A stretch of 64,000 bases of DNA from Ambrosia x helenae (lineage: Eukaryota; Streptophyta; Magnoliopsida; Asterales; Asteraceae): positions 10,985,994 through 11,049,993 of the forward strand of contig CM061223.1 of assembly GCA_030844895.1 (NCBI GenBank). Direction: 5' to 3'. The position numbers were made by a program, and so were the translations under genes. Numbering within the stretch: position 1 is the first letter of the stretch; each line of letters opens with the position of its first letter. Under the pieces are notes generated by a model. The model searched no databases. It was not told where the DNA came from and was given only the letters and a program-made list of their open reading frames with translations. Shown here piece by piece: positions 23,620 through 35,900 of the stretch.

Positions 23620-24973
23620 GTTTGTTTTTAGTTATTTGCTAGGTTATCTTCTTTCTAATTCTTGTTTACTTATGTTGTGACAGGTCCAAATGGCGATTAA
23701 CTTAATAAACTAAAATCAATCCTAATTCAATTAATAAACTATTAAGAGGTTTAATCAGCTTCTGGTAGTCCCGAGCTAGATCCAAGGAAAGGAAACCGGT
23801 AGTGAGACAGATCCTTCGGGCTTCTGATATCCAAACCGGGTTCTAAGCAATATCTTCTGAAGTGGACCATATCTAAGTGACATATTTCTGGTACTTACCA
23901 GATGAATGAATGACTTTCTTGGCAAAGGGCGGATTCCCTACGAGTGCACAAGTGATCTTCGGATTGCACACATTTCGGATTATGTTCCACCTTTGTTAAG
24001 GATTTCATTCATCTCGGGAGGTTATGGGTTGGGTTTATTAAGTCATCAATCATTAAACCAAATTTATATTTAATTGATCAATAAATATTAAAGTGTCACC
24101 TTTAAAGATAAATAAAACAAGAATTGTATATCTAGGTCTTGTTAGTACGAATCCGTTAACTATTGGGGATACATGTTGCCTGAGCTGACTGTAAGAGAGA
24201 TCCTTCGGTCTTCATGGTCGTTAATCTACTTAGGGGATACACTGTTTCCAGGACTGACTGTAAGAAGAGATCCTTCGGCACGGAAAGCAAGAGCTAAGCG
24301 AGGTATACGGTGTTTCAGGTCGGAAGTCAAGCCTCCATTTCAAGAAGAAAATGAGTTAGAGGACCAGAGAATTGACCGCGATTTGGGGAGCCTGCGAAAG
24401 CAGGGCTCAGTCGGTGAACCTTCATGCAGACGCGCATCGGGAGGTTAAGCATACTACTAAGTAGTGGCCCTGTTTCTCTATCAAGGAGTCAGCACTTCAA
24501 GCTCACTCTCATCCTCCTCACAAATAATTAATCTTAATATTAATTCTAATAATAAATTTAACTACTTATACCGGGGACCCCGAGATATGCATATCCGCTA
24601 TCTCTACTATTTTATCTTTTTATCTTATAAAACCCAAAACCTTTTTAAAACTATTTTTCATAAAACCCTTCCATTTTATTTTTCTTTTTAACCCCGATTA
24701 GTTACTCGATGAAAGGTTGAGTAGGGGAAAGTGTGTTCTCTAGAATACGATACTCGGTATTTACCCTAGAATACTATACTATACACATCAGGTTCTCTGC
24801 CTATGTGTTGGTTTTAGTTTCTGAGTGACTATCGTTTACTTATAAATTTAAAACATGTAAAAAGGTTTAGTAAAAATTAGTCGTTTTTCCAAAACCAATG
24901 TTTTGGAGTTGACACATCAAGTTGTTGGCACCAGAAAAATTGAAATCTTTTTCAATTACTAAAACCAAGCACA
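22707..24973 (+). repeat. Athila 3' LTR
   Basis: 2,267 bp, matching the 5' LTR and uninterrupted. It holds palindromes near 23066 and 23160-23195 and a long (TTA)n tract (about 23559-23619), roughly twice that of the 5' LTR. Confidence 0.85.
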
Positions 24974-26201
24974 TAAACCATCTCTGACATATACATTCAA
25001 ACATATCATCCTCTTCATCTAGTTTTATTACATTCACTACATTTTAATCATCTAAACCATGAACCCATTCAATCGTGGTTTCGTTCCTCCTCAATCAACC
25101 AGTGATACTAACCAACCCGTTGCTCCAGGTTCGGTTCAAAACCAAGTCGGTTTTATGAACCTCCTAAACCAACCCATGGGATGGGACCAGAACTCATATA
25201 ACTTCAACATGGGATGTTTCGGGTCCTCACAAGCGTGGCAAACGGAGCCCAACTTTGTTCCTCACACCCAACCGATAAACGAAGAGGAGCCAGAGCCGGA
25301 GCGACAAACCGCGCGGCAAAGAAAACATAAAATGAAGGAAACTGAAGCCTGCGTGAAAAAAAATACGTATAATTATGAGACGACGAAGAGGAGTACGCAT
25401 TATCCCGAGCGTGGATTGACGTATCGGACGATCCCATAGTTTGTAAGATATATATTTTTGTTATCTTATACATAATATTTTTTATACGTATTATTTTTAA
25501 CGCGCACACTTATATATTTTTTGGTTTGTTTTTTTAGCGAACTACCAAAATAAAGGTGAGTTTTGGAAACGAGTCCAGAAAATATTTATTGGTCTTGCGG
25601 GTCGGGGGATAATTACCGGGCCGCGGATTCCATATCAGGCAAGTGGAGCGATCAGCAAATGCACAAACTTTCAAGCCATTTATCAACGCAGAAAGTTCGG
25701 TTGGAAAAGCGGCAATGGAGATGATATGATCTTGGAGGCGGCTTGAAAGAATATCGGGCCACACATGGGAATTTCCCGTACTTGAAGGTATGGAGGCTCC
25801 TGCGTAATAGCTCCAAATGGATCAACGTGCACCAGACGGTTGGAACTTCTTCATCTAGGTCTAGATATATGAGGCCTACAAAGAGGTCAAAGACCTCCGA
25901 CTTGGTTGAACTCGAAACGCTAACATCTGACGCTCGAAACATCGACTTAAACGCTCAAGAAAATCTGTTTCTTGTGGGGGGGAAGGGGCGAATGAGATAC
26001 CACGTCCGCCAGGGCGAAGTGCTGTTCGAGTCCCCAGAACAAAGTCATGTCGGTGGGGTAGCCGAGTTGAGTCAAGCATTTTCAGAGAGGAACCAACGCC
26101 TTCAAGACATACGCGACATCAGGGCTCAACGTATCCAGCACAACCGAGAGCTGGTCGAGCTTATGAGGGATTAGCAATTTGAACGCGACTTTGACAAGTA
26201 T
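24974..26201 (+). mobile_element. PIF/Harbinger ORF1 element, 3' part, truncated
   Basis: Continues the element that starts at 12917, with the ORF1 gene body. Its 3' end is lost where chromovirus-type sequence begins near 26202. The junction shares GACAAGTATT with the incoming sequence, suggesting microhomology. Confidence 0.6.
25059..26175 (+). pseudogene. PIF/Harbinger (Pong-like) ORF1, broken
   Basis: Two exons. Exon 1 begins MNPFNRGFVPPQS and holds FMNLLNQPMGWD and a Glu/Arg-rich basic stretch; after a frameshift it continues as an acidic patch and RAWIDVSDDPIV. A GT-AG intron follows (GTAAGATATA near 25442 to TTTTTTTAG near 25537). Exon 2 encodes FWKRVQKIF, CTNFQAIYQRRKFGWKSG, YGNFPYLKVW-type and SSKW blocks, and ends with the helix QRLQDIRDIRAQRIQ. 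This is the Myb/SANT-containing ORF1 that partners the Harbinger transposase. Frameshifts lie near 25360, in early exon 2 and near 25742. The copy at 52996-54297 (minus) has the same exon structure. Confidence 0.75.
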
Positions 26202-27290
26202 TTATCATGTCTCGTTGACAAGTATTTTGGTTCTAATTGTAACATCCTTATAGATTAAGGGTGTAAAGGACAAGATCACTCAAATTTCGGGGACGAAATT
26301 TCCTAAGGGGGGGAGATTGAAACACCCCGAGGTGTTACGGGTCGGGTACGACCCGATCACCCCATTTATTTTATAAAATATTCAATTTCGAATCTCGCGA
26401 CCAAACGTTTCAACCGATTATATAGATAATAATTATTGAATTTTTATTATCTCGGCTAAACGCTTCTTATTTATTTATTAAACTCGCTGCCAAACGCTCC
26501 ATGTATAGCCCAAGTTCTGCAGCCAAACACCCTTGAATCTAGTTGTTATCCCCATTGCCAAACACCCTATAAACCAGCTGCTAATCCTGTAACCAAACAC
26601 CCTCCATTTAGCTTGACTATAACAGCCCTTACCTCTTGTCTCCTTGCTTCATTCCTGTGCAGAAACTCACGAATACACACACACACCCGAGAGCAGTCAC
26701 CGGACAGCCATAGCGGCCGCTGCCGCCTCCGCTGCTGCCGGTCACCCTCTCCGGCTGCCGCCGCCCTGCGCCTTCCTCTCCGGTAAGCACCACAACCCTT
26801 CTCCTCTTCTGTTTCAGGTCCCGTGACCCTATTCTTCTGATTCGAATCCAACTCCCTAACCGTTCACCTTCAAGCTTTGAACATAATAACCCCTCTATCT
26901 ATCGAGTCAACATCGAACCCAACCCATTATAACCCGGTAACCACCCTAATCCTTCCTCTGTTCCTGATTAAACGAACCGGACAGTCACCGGTTATGGTGA
27001 CTGTCACCGATAAACCATCGATGAACCCGACACCCTATTCTTTGTTTATAAAACCAACTATCAATCGGACAGTCACCATTTCCGGTGACTGTCTTCCGGT
27101 GACTAATGGCGGGTCTTGAGTTACGGACTATTCCTCTATTCGGATTTGTACTCGGGAACTTTTTGGTCAACCAAACCCACTTGATAACCTTTCTGTTTGG
27201 ACCCGTCTTACTGTTCGTATAATCGGACAGTCACCTGACTATGGTGACTGTCATCGAGCATCAAAACCAAACCTTTATCTTGCTATTGTT
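26202..27290 (+). mobile_element. Truncated 3' end of a chromovirus-type LTR element
   Basis: About 116 bp of internal sequence (matching 37203-37318, including ATTTCGGGGACGAAATTTCC and a G-rich tract) leads into an LTR beginning TGAAACACCCCGAGG at 26318. The LTR stops matching the full copies at about 27290, after roughly 970 of 2,500 bp. Its TATA box reads CTATAACAG where the full copies have CTATAAAAG. No target duplication was found, so this looks like a rearrangement remnant. 27291-27345 is unassigned AT-rich sequence. Confidence 0.8.
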
Positions 27291-27350
27291 AAGACCCCCT
27301 TCCTGATTTGTTGTTTATTATTATTTTTTAATTAATTAAGTAAAAGTAAT

Positions 27351-30092
27351 TGTCACACCCTCAAATTTCCACTGCGGGGTTTATATCACGAGGCGTATGA
27401 CATACCAGGATCCCATAGCCATAAGTCATATGAACGAACTCTAAATGCCCAACCCATTTAGTTCGTTTTCAAAAACCAAGTTTAGTTAAGCTGCGGAAGC
27501 GTAAACCAAATCTAAACCTTTTAAAAACCATGCGCAAAACAACGCGCCCAAATTAAACCATATGAAAGAAAATGTAAAAGAATATTATGAAATTTAGGTG
27601 TATGCCCAAGACCCCAAATGCAGTGAAGTGTGCAGTGCTTTCTAATCCTGGCACCAGAAGCTAACTACCTGCAAAAGCATGTAAATCGTGGGTCAACAAA
27701 CAATGTTGGTGAGTTCACTAAGTAAGAAGGTGAGTAAGTAAATGCGCTGGTTTCCAAAACCATGTAACCAAGTAAAAGCGTAGGTCCTCCAGACCAAAAT
27801 GTTCAAGAGTTATCAGTTTAAGCGTGTCAGGGGTAGCTAGCCCACTCAATGTAACTAAACAGGATTATTGGGACACCTTCAGTAAAATAGTAATTTGCCT
27901 CAATAACTGGTGTCTATCAACATCAGTTCTCAATTGTGGTCAGAAGTTCATGCCCGTGCCTCAAGCACCTCAGACATGAGGTTGCTGCACAACCTAATAG
28001 CGCTATCAACTAATACCCCGCTCGCCTCCAGCGATTAACCCAATAATATGCAAGGACTTTCCAAATGATAGAGTGTTTAGTTCACAAAGGACCAATAAGT
28101 TTTAACTGATCAAAAACCCGATCCACACAAGGAATCGTAAACCCGACCCACACAAGGAGTCAAAACCCGACCCACACAAGGAGTCAAAACCTGAGCAGTC
28201 CCAAACTGGACTAGAAAATGTTTACCAAAGTTGTCTCTGACCCGAGACGCATGCTTTTGAGAAAAAGAGTAGTGAAACTCACCTTAGGTTGCACGCGAAT
28301 GATCCAAATCCCTCAAACAGTAACGAGCTACCGACTCCCTATTACAAGTGTCACTAGGTGAGTATATGTGCATACCAACACATCATGCAACTTGATTGTC
28401 CGAAACTTCTAAAGTTCCAAATCGTGTAATGACGCCTAGTGACTCTACATGCACAAGTAATTCCTACGTATCCCGTTGGTGATCATAATGATTATTGTCA
28501 GTTTTATACCTTATACACATCTCCTATAAGTATTCATATAAGTTCATGTCAAATACATATCACATAAAACCCCAAATAGTCACATAAACACATAATACAC
28601 AATCTGCGTTTTTAGGACAGATTGTGCGCCACGAAAACTAATTTATTTAAAATACCAAATCAATGAATTAAACTCCCAAATTTTTACTGAATATTTTTTG
28701 GGATTTATTTAATAATCTATATTTTTGTTTTGTCCTAAAACTAAACACAAAAATTATTAAAATTCATACAACACAGCTATGTCCAGAAACTTTCCACAAC
28801 AGGTCAGTTTAGTAGAAAAATTCCCAAAAATTGTGTATTCATCCAAACGGGATGAATCCACTTGGAAAAGCTCAATTTTTCCAATATTGACCTACTGTAA
28901 AAATTTCATAACTTAATTCCTTGTAAATCTCAAGCTATGACCATTTAAATTAACCCAATTCACAAATCCGAAAATCTGATATGACCCCTAATCAAATAAA
29001 ATTCCAAAAACGACTCAAACGATGTCCAAATCTGATGGTTTTGCCCATTATGAAAAGCTAAGACCTTGTACATTACAATCATGCAAAGAAATCATCAAAA
29101 CAATCAATTTACCAACCCGTTACCGCCCCTACAAAACGTTCAAACGAATCTGCCAGAATTTTAAACTTGCTCCCCAAGTTATTCGCAAACCCTAATCATA
29201 CATAAAAAATCTCTAATACATGCATAACTCATATTATTCTGATTAAACACATATATAATCATGTAAAAACCCTAATTATGATTACTAACAACCATCATCA
29301 TCATCAATACACAATGAACATTCAAGAACTCCTACTAACATGTGTTATGCGATTTATATGTATGCATGGCTTATGATTTTTAAACTTTTTAATCATTAAT
29401 AACCATCATAATATATGTAAAGATTATACCTTTCAAAGCAAGAGTCCTCAAAGCCTAAAGATTGCACCACAACTAGCTTGAAGGAATGAGTAGGATTGAT
29501 GTTTGTTGAAAATCAAAGGGAAGGGGATGGGGGTGGGTTCACGGCGCAACAAGGGAGGAAGGGGTAGGGTTTTATTTTTTTTTTGCCTCCTAATTATAAG
29601 AGGGCTTGGCTTGTTCCACAAGCAATTGGGTATTAGGGCCCCTTTTAGTCCATTAACTGGACCCGTTAGTCATGTTCTAGTCCAATACCGGCCCGATGAT
29701 ATTAATCACCTTAAATTGCATAAAAACTATTGTTTTTATTATTTCATAACATATTAATCATGTTGTGCACGTAATTTACATAATTTACGTATTATCTTTC
29801 AGTTAGGCGATAATTCACAAAAACATGTAATTCACATAAGCACGTACTTCGCGTTCACCATAATTCAATTGTACGTATTATTGTTATGTATGCCACATAA
29901 TTCACCAACGTTTGGGATACAGGACTCGTGTGTGTGTTTAACAAGGATTTTCCTAATTATAACATATGTTAACATCTTCTAACATATGTTAAACCTACTT
30001 AACTAACCCTAGTTAAGTATCTAGCCATGTATGAACATGTAAGTTAACTGGAGTTCAGTAAAACTATTAACCTGAAAATGCGGGGTGTCACA
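27351..30092 (-). mobile_element. Solo LTR, 2,742 bp, target duplication GTAAT
   Basis: Starts TGTCACACCCTC and ends GGGGTGTCACA, flanked by GTAAT at 27346-27350 and 30093-30097. No internal region and no coding. Minus orientation is inferred because the minus-strand start TGTGACACCCCGC resembles usual 5' LTR ends and a TATAATTA-like box lies on the minus strand near 29600. This family differs from the other LTRs in the window. Confidence 0.85.
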
Positions 30093-30097
30093 GTAAT

Positions 30098-30389
30098 TAA
30101 AAAGACAAATAAAATTAAAAAACATACAAATAATATTAAAAAAACTTACAAATAATATTAAAACCTCACAAATAATATTAAAACATTACATAGTCCTAAA
30201 TTAAAACATTTATTAAACCTAAATTACTTAAAAACACCTACGGAGAGTAGTTATCCAAATTCTTTAGAGTATACTCCGGCGACGACACAGAACGATCGCT
30301 ATTATGACCGTCCGACCTAGCATCTGAGCGGATGCAACCATAGGACTTGGCATATAATATGGTTTATCATCCATACTCATATCTGCTTG
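30098..30389 (-). pseudogene. 3' piece of an unrecognised minus-strand gene
   Basis: Read on the minus strand, a plausible C-terminal segment (DARSDGHNSDRSVSSPEYTL then KNLDNYSP and a stop near 30239) is followed by an AT-rich 3' region with repeated AATATTATTTGT. It connects across the 9.4 kb LTR element to 39825-40012, but one frame change is needed within it. The protein family is not recognised. Confidence 0.4.
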
Positions 30390-30394
30390 GTACG

Positions 30395-32918
30395 TGTAAC
30401 ACCCCGAGGTGTTACGTGTCGGGTACGACCCGATCACCCCATTTATTTTATAAAATATTCAATTTCGAATCTCGCAACCAAACGTTTCAACCGATTATAT
30501 AGATAATAATTATTGAATTTTTATTTTCTCGGCTAAACGCTTCTTATTTATTTATTAAACTCGCTGCCAAACGCTCCATGTATAGCCCTAGTTCTGCAGC
30601 CAAACACCCTTGAATCTAGCTGTTATCCCCATTGCCAAACACCCTATAAACCAGCTGCTAATCCTATAACCAAACACCCTCCATTTAGCTTGACTATAAA
30701 AGCCCCTACCTCTTGTCTCCTTGCTTCATTCCTCTGCAGAAACTCACGAATACACACACACCCGAGAGCAGTCACCGGACAGCCATGTCGGCCGCTGCCG
30801 CCTCCGCTGCTGTCGGTCACCCTCTCCGGCCGCCGCCGCCCTGCACCTTCCTCTCCGGTAAGCACAACAATCCTTCTCCTCTTCTGTTTCAGGTCCCGTG
30901 ACCCTATTCTTCTGATTCGAAACCAACTCCATAACCGTTTACCTTCAAGCTTTTAACATAATAACCCCTCTGTCTATCGAGTCAACATCGAACCCAGCCC
31001 ATTATAACCCGGTAACCACCCTAATTCTTCCTCTGTTCCGGATTAAACGAACCGGACAGTCACCGGTTATGGTGACTGTCACCGATAAACCATCGATGAA
31101 CCCGACACCCTATTCTTTGTTTATAAAACCAACTATCAACCGGACAGTCACCAATTCCGGTGACTGTCTTCCGGTGACTAATGGCGGGTCTTGAGTTACA
31201 GACTATTCCTCTATTCGGATTTGTACTCGGGAACCTTTTGGTCAACCAAACCCACTTGATAACCTTTCTGTTTGGACCTGTCTTACTGTTCGTATAATCG
31301 GACCGTCACCTGACTATGGTGACTGTCATCGAGCATCAAAACCAAACCTTTATCTTGCTATTGTTGAGAACCCGAGTCCTCGGTTTTAGTAATTCAATCG
31401 GGTTCATATCTGTTCTGACAAATCGTCTCAAACTCTTTCGGTTATCTCATATACATAGATGTTGACGTGTATGTGTTTATGTATTGTGACAGATTGATCG
31501 GGCCTTCGATCGAACTCCGATGTACTTCCGATGAGTATATTATTTCCGGTTAGATTCCGGTTATACTCCGGTCACATATTTGTAAGTTCTAATTTGGTGG
31601 TTAATTGGTTATACAATTAATTGATAAGTTATTGATATAATAATTATGTTTGATTGCGAGGTACCAATAACTGATTCGGTGAGCTTGAACCCGATACCGA
31701 GTCAACTCCGTGACTCGGTCAACAATCGGAATAGAACCCGGTCCAATAACTAGACGAGGAATATTATTAGAATTATACGAATATATATATTATACGGATA
31801 ACGCCGGATTTGATAATAATAATAATAAGACATTAATAAACATATATAAAATATATATGTTTATATATACACAATTTGATATATTGACGATATACTAGAC
31901 TCGGGTTAATAATAATATTTTCTATTCTTTTGTTAGTTTAGATCTGCCAAGCTGTAATTGCCAGCTTTATTAGTTTTGAGTGCCAAGCTGTAATGGCCAG
32001 CTAGATGTAGGACGTCCGTGTCGTGTCAATAATGAACCCCGGGTTTAGGACTATCTAATATATACCGAATTCTATATGTATAAATTGTATATATGATATA
32101 TATCCTAAGTATTACAATCTAACAAGTCCCACGCGTAAAACGTATCCATATATATATATATATATATGACATATAATTGTAATAAGAGAGACTATAAAAG
32201 ATTATACGCAAACCTGTGAGTATCGTGAACTCCCCACTTTTACTGTTTTTATTAAGTTTTTCGGGGGAATACATGTCGTTTATAAGAAAACGTAATAATG
32301 CTTTACATAATAGAATATATATAATAAAAGAAGTATAATAGAAAAGGGGACATAGAAATGACGAGGACAGTACTGGCCGGTATCTGCCATTTCCTTTCTT
32401 GTCCAACTAGAGGACAAGAACCAGTCTTACCCAAGTAGAGGGTAGGAATGTCCAAGTAGAGGACCAAAACCATTCTTTTCCAAGTAGAGGACAGGAACAG
32501 GTATTTTATCACAAACAGAGTGGTACCATCGATAGGAATGGCACGAAATATAATCGATATGATAGAATTGAGATATAATAGAATTGATGTATAATAGAGT
32601 TGGTATAATAGAATATATTTTCCCCTTCAGAATTATAACTGTAAAGCATGTTTTATAAAAGAATGTTTATAAAAGAATGTTTATAAAAGAATGTTTTATA
32701 TAAAAGAATTATCAATAAACGAATTGGCCATTCACTTTATAAAATACACGACCTCACCAACTTTATGTTGACAGAAACTATTTTTGGCATGTGTTCAGGT
32801 AACCCAACAGATACGATGACGAGGATCCTGGAAGAGTAAAGACTGTTATGATCCGAATCCACTGCGTAGCTCTGAAACCCGACCTGACGACCCGGCTCCG
32901 ACAGCCAGGGTCGTTACA
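30395..32918 (+). repeat. 5' LTR of the LARD element
   Basis: 2,524 bp. Contains the TATA box CTATAAAAG (30694-30702), a short Ala/Pro-rich ORF (30785-30901), three inverted-repeat stem-loops (31055-31080, 31143-31168, 31301-31327) and four CAAGTAGAGG repeats near 32400-32490. Confidence 0.9.
30694..30702 (+). promoter_or_regulatory. TATA box in the LARD 5' LTR
   Basis: CTATAAAAG, repeated at 37618-37626 in the 3' LTR and mutated (CTATAACAG) in the truncated copy at 26618-26626. Confidence 0.6.
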
Positions 32919-32920
32919 GG

Positions 32921-32932
32921 TGGTATCAGAGC
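32921..32932 (+). other. Primer binding site, tRNA-iMet
   Basis: TGGTATCAGAGC, two bases after the LTR end, is the usual plant initiator-Met primer site. Confidence 0.9.
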
Positions 32933-35900
32933 GGGGCTTAATGACAGTCTTGAAGTCTTTACTAATCCAGGATTTACCAGAATGTCTTCTAAAAGAAACT
33001 TTGATTAGAAATATATATAAAGTAAAAGAATATTAGACGATAAAATTTTTGGGTACCTAAATGCCAAACCATTATAAAGTTGGTGAGAACCATAACAGTA
33101 TACTAGAAATTAAAACGAATCCACTACAGGATATTACTAGAATGATTTTGTGGGGTAAATTGACAATTATGTACACAATTGTGAATTTACATGCACATTT
33201 AATTTCTGAGAAATCTTACAGGATATTAAGGCTATAAGAAATAAGAAAGAATACAGAAAAGAAACCAGATATATTAAAAAGAAATCAGAAAACAAATCCA
33301 GATTTAAAATGATGAAAAAAATTATAAATATATATATATATATATTAAAAATTACAAAAGTTATTCCTCGATAATCTGATCAGCTTATTCGAGAGTTTAG
33401 AAATCGTATTTCACTCTCTTGAAAACTCGTTGAGTTATAATCATTCGTCGTATATTCCAGAAATTCCGTATAAATTATCGAACCATTCGAGTCTCAATAA
33501 TTATTCAGATCGTTAACCTTATGGTTATTCTAAATATTCATAAATAGAACATAAATTTTATTCTCCAACTTGAACATTCCTATAATCAAGTTTCCAAGAA
33601 TATATGTTTACTCCGTAAATTCTGAAATTTTTATAAAATCCGATATGCTAGAGACATATAAATATTGTGTTTCTAAAGAATTTCCCTCGGTTATTTAATC
33701 AAAGATCAAATATATTCCGCGATTATTTAAAATGTTTTAAATCTTTTCAGTGTAATTCTGAAGTTTATTGAATTTATTCTTAGTCATTACTATTTTTATA
33801 CTAAACCAGTATTTCAGCTTTGAGTAAAAATATATAAATACCCCTCCATTTAAAATTTTAAATAAACGATTTATTCAAATTTATAAGGTCAAGAAAATCC
33901 GTCAATATTATAATTTTCTTTTTATCAAATCTATTATTGATACTCCATACATTATTAAAATGTTCCCAGAATCTGTTTCAATTTGACTATCACGTTTTGA
34001 TTAGCAACTAATCCCGTATGATTCGTTTAAACATTAAAATTTTAACCTTAACGTTTTTGAGAAATCTATTTTGTTTCACTTTTTCTAAATCCATAATAAG
34101 AAATCCGTTTATTAAGAATTTAAGTATTTTGATATCAACATTAACCAGTATTATTATTTTAAAATTTCCCCTAGAAATTTTATTTCAAAATATGAAAGAA
34201 CCACGGTCGTATCATTTTGCCCGAATATATTCACCCCATATTTAGTACCATTTTCGTAAAAGATCTTTAAACGAATCTGTATCCGTATATAAGTTAATAG
34301 TATTTCCGGCACGATTCTATATCTATATTCGATCGTATAACTTCCTTGATATTTTATTCCAATATGAACGATGAATATTATATATTCCGTTTTATAATCC
34401 AAATCTCTTTGTGTATATATAGAATCTCAGCTATATACTATCTTCGCTATTTACTTCGGACATAAATATTATTACCTCGAAATTCCGTGACAGAAATAAT
34501 TTGGAATCTATCTAAAGAAACCGAATTCTTACTCGCTCGATTATGCGACAATATAAGTACCATCTTAATCCTATGACACGAACAAGTCAGAAAGATTAAA
34601 AAGATTGGATGGTTATATTGGACATCTTTTGACGCGATCAAATTCTTGAACAATTGACAATCTATTTCGTTAGACTCAGATCAACATGTTTCCTTCCAGA
34701 ATAAATAATTTCGAATCTGAGATAAAATAAAAGAACAGAATATCAGAATAATGTGTGAAGGACACAAACCTATTGTGATTAAAATAAACAAATACCGGAA
34801 TGTTAGGTGAGGTGAAATAGTAATTATGATCGCGACATAATTATGAATGTCACAGGCACAGGAACATTCGAGTAGGAATTTATCAAGATCACAGATTGTC
34901 TGTGTAATGAGCATATTACAAGAAATAATAAGAACATGAATAATAAGAAGAAATATATATTCGAACCATCAACGTATCGTATGTGGAGAATACGACCACA
35001 AAACTGGCAATATAGTTGAAATTTCCTTTGTGAAATACGACTAAGAATATATTCGCAGAATAAAAACCATTGATTGGTTAAAATTCTGTGAATCAAAGAA
35101 ATCAGTATATTGATTTTTGATTGCCAACCAAAATGTAAAATCAAAGATAGTTGTATGCCCTTTTGTACAATCCAGGTGGTAAAAGATATCCGGACCCTTA
35201 CGGAAGGTATATCCGGACATTTGCCACCAAGCCATCGTTGAAAGGATATATACTACTATGAAAAAATCTTCACAGTCACTTCGTATAAAAACTCACGTGA
35301 GTTATAGTACAATCAAATTGGTAAAACGGTCAATTGTTACCAAGTTGAAAACCATGAATAAGAAGTGATGGAAGAATTGTTAAATCCGCATAATACAACA
35401 GATAGAAATCTATATGGATTCAGAAAACGGAAAAGGTAGAATCCAACGAACTATCAAAAGAAAATAATTTATATCAAGAAATGATTAAATACCAATTGGA
35501 ATCGCGTAGAGATTCGCAAGGTATAATCGAAGTGAAAATGAAAAATGAATAGAATTATGCTCATTTTTCGAGTGAAACTCTCCGGCCAAGGAATGACAAA
35601 TTTCCTGTCCCGAATTAAAGGTTCGTGAGAGATAATTTGAGAAATCACTATTCTGGCAAGAACTATCTACATGAATATACCGATGAAATAAGCTCCGCTT
35701 ATAATAAGTTGGATTAAGAAGATATGACACATTGCCTTTATATAAGTTTATCAGAATGTGTTTTCAGACACTGAAAGTATAGACTCTAATCGAATATATA
35801 AATAAGAAAGAATTATAATTTGAAAAGACATCCGATATGTCTGAATAATAAAAAGGCATTGGAAATGCCAGATATCACGAGAAGGCAATTGAAATGCCAA

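Larger units (their letters stand above)
13155..24973 (+). mobile_element. Athila-type Ty3/gypsy retrotransposon without pol
   Basis: Two long direct repeats (13155-17988, interrupted, and 22707-24973) begin TGATGT and end CA. A primer site complementary to plant tRNA-Asp follows the first. The first ORF resembles Athila ORF1, and a purine-rich GTGTGGGGTATT precedes the second LTR. The interior is only about 4.7 kb and no reverse transcriptase or integrase core was found, so this is a non-autonomous derivative. The flanking 5 bases (TATAT and TAAAC) do not match, so target duplication is decayed or absent. The element sits in the 5' region of a Harbinger element. Confidence 0.8.

Noticed and set aside
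26567..26851. Minus-strand frame rich in Arg and Glu in the LTR (also at 37568 and 30644)
   Set aside because: It is antisense to the LTR leader and differs in frame between copies; the plus-strand TATA box fits transcription the other way.
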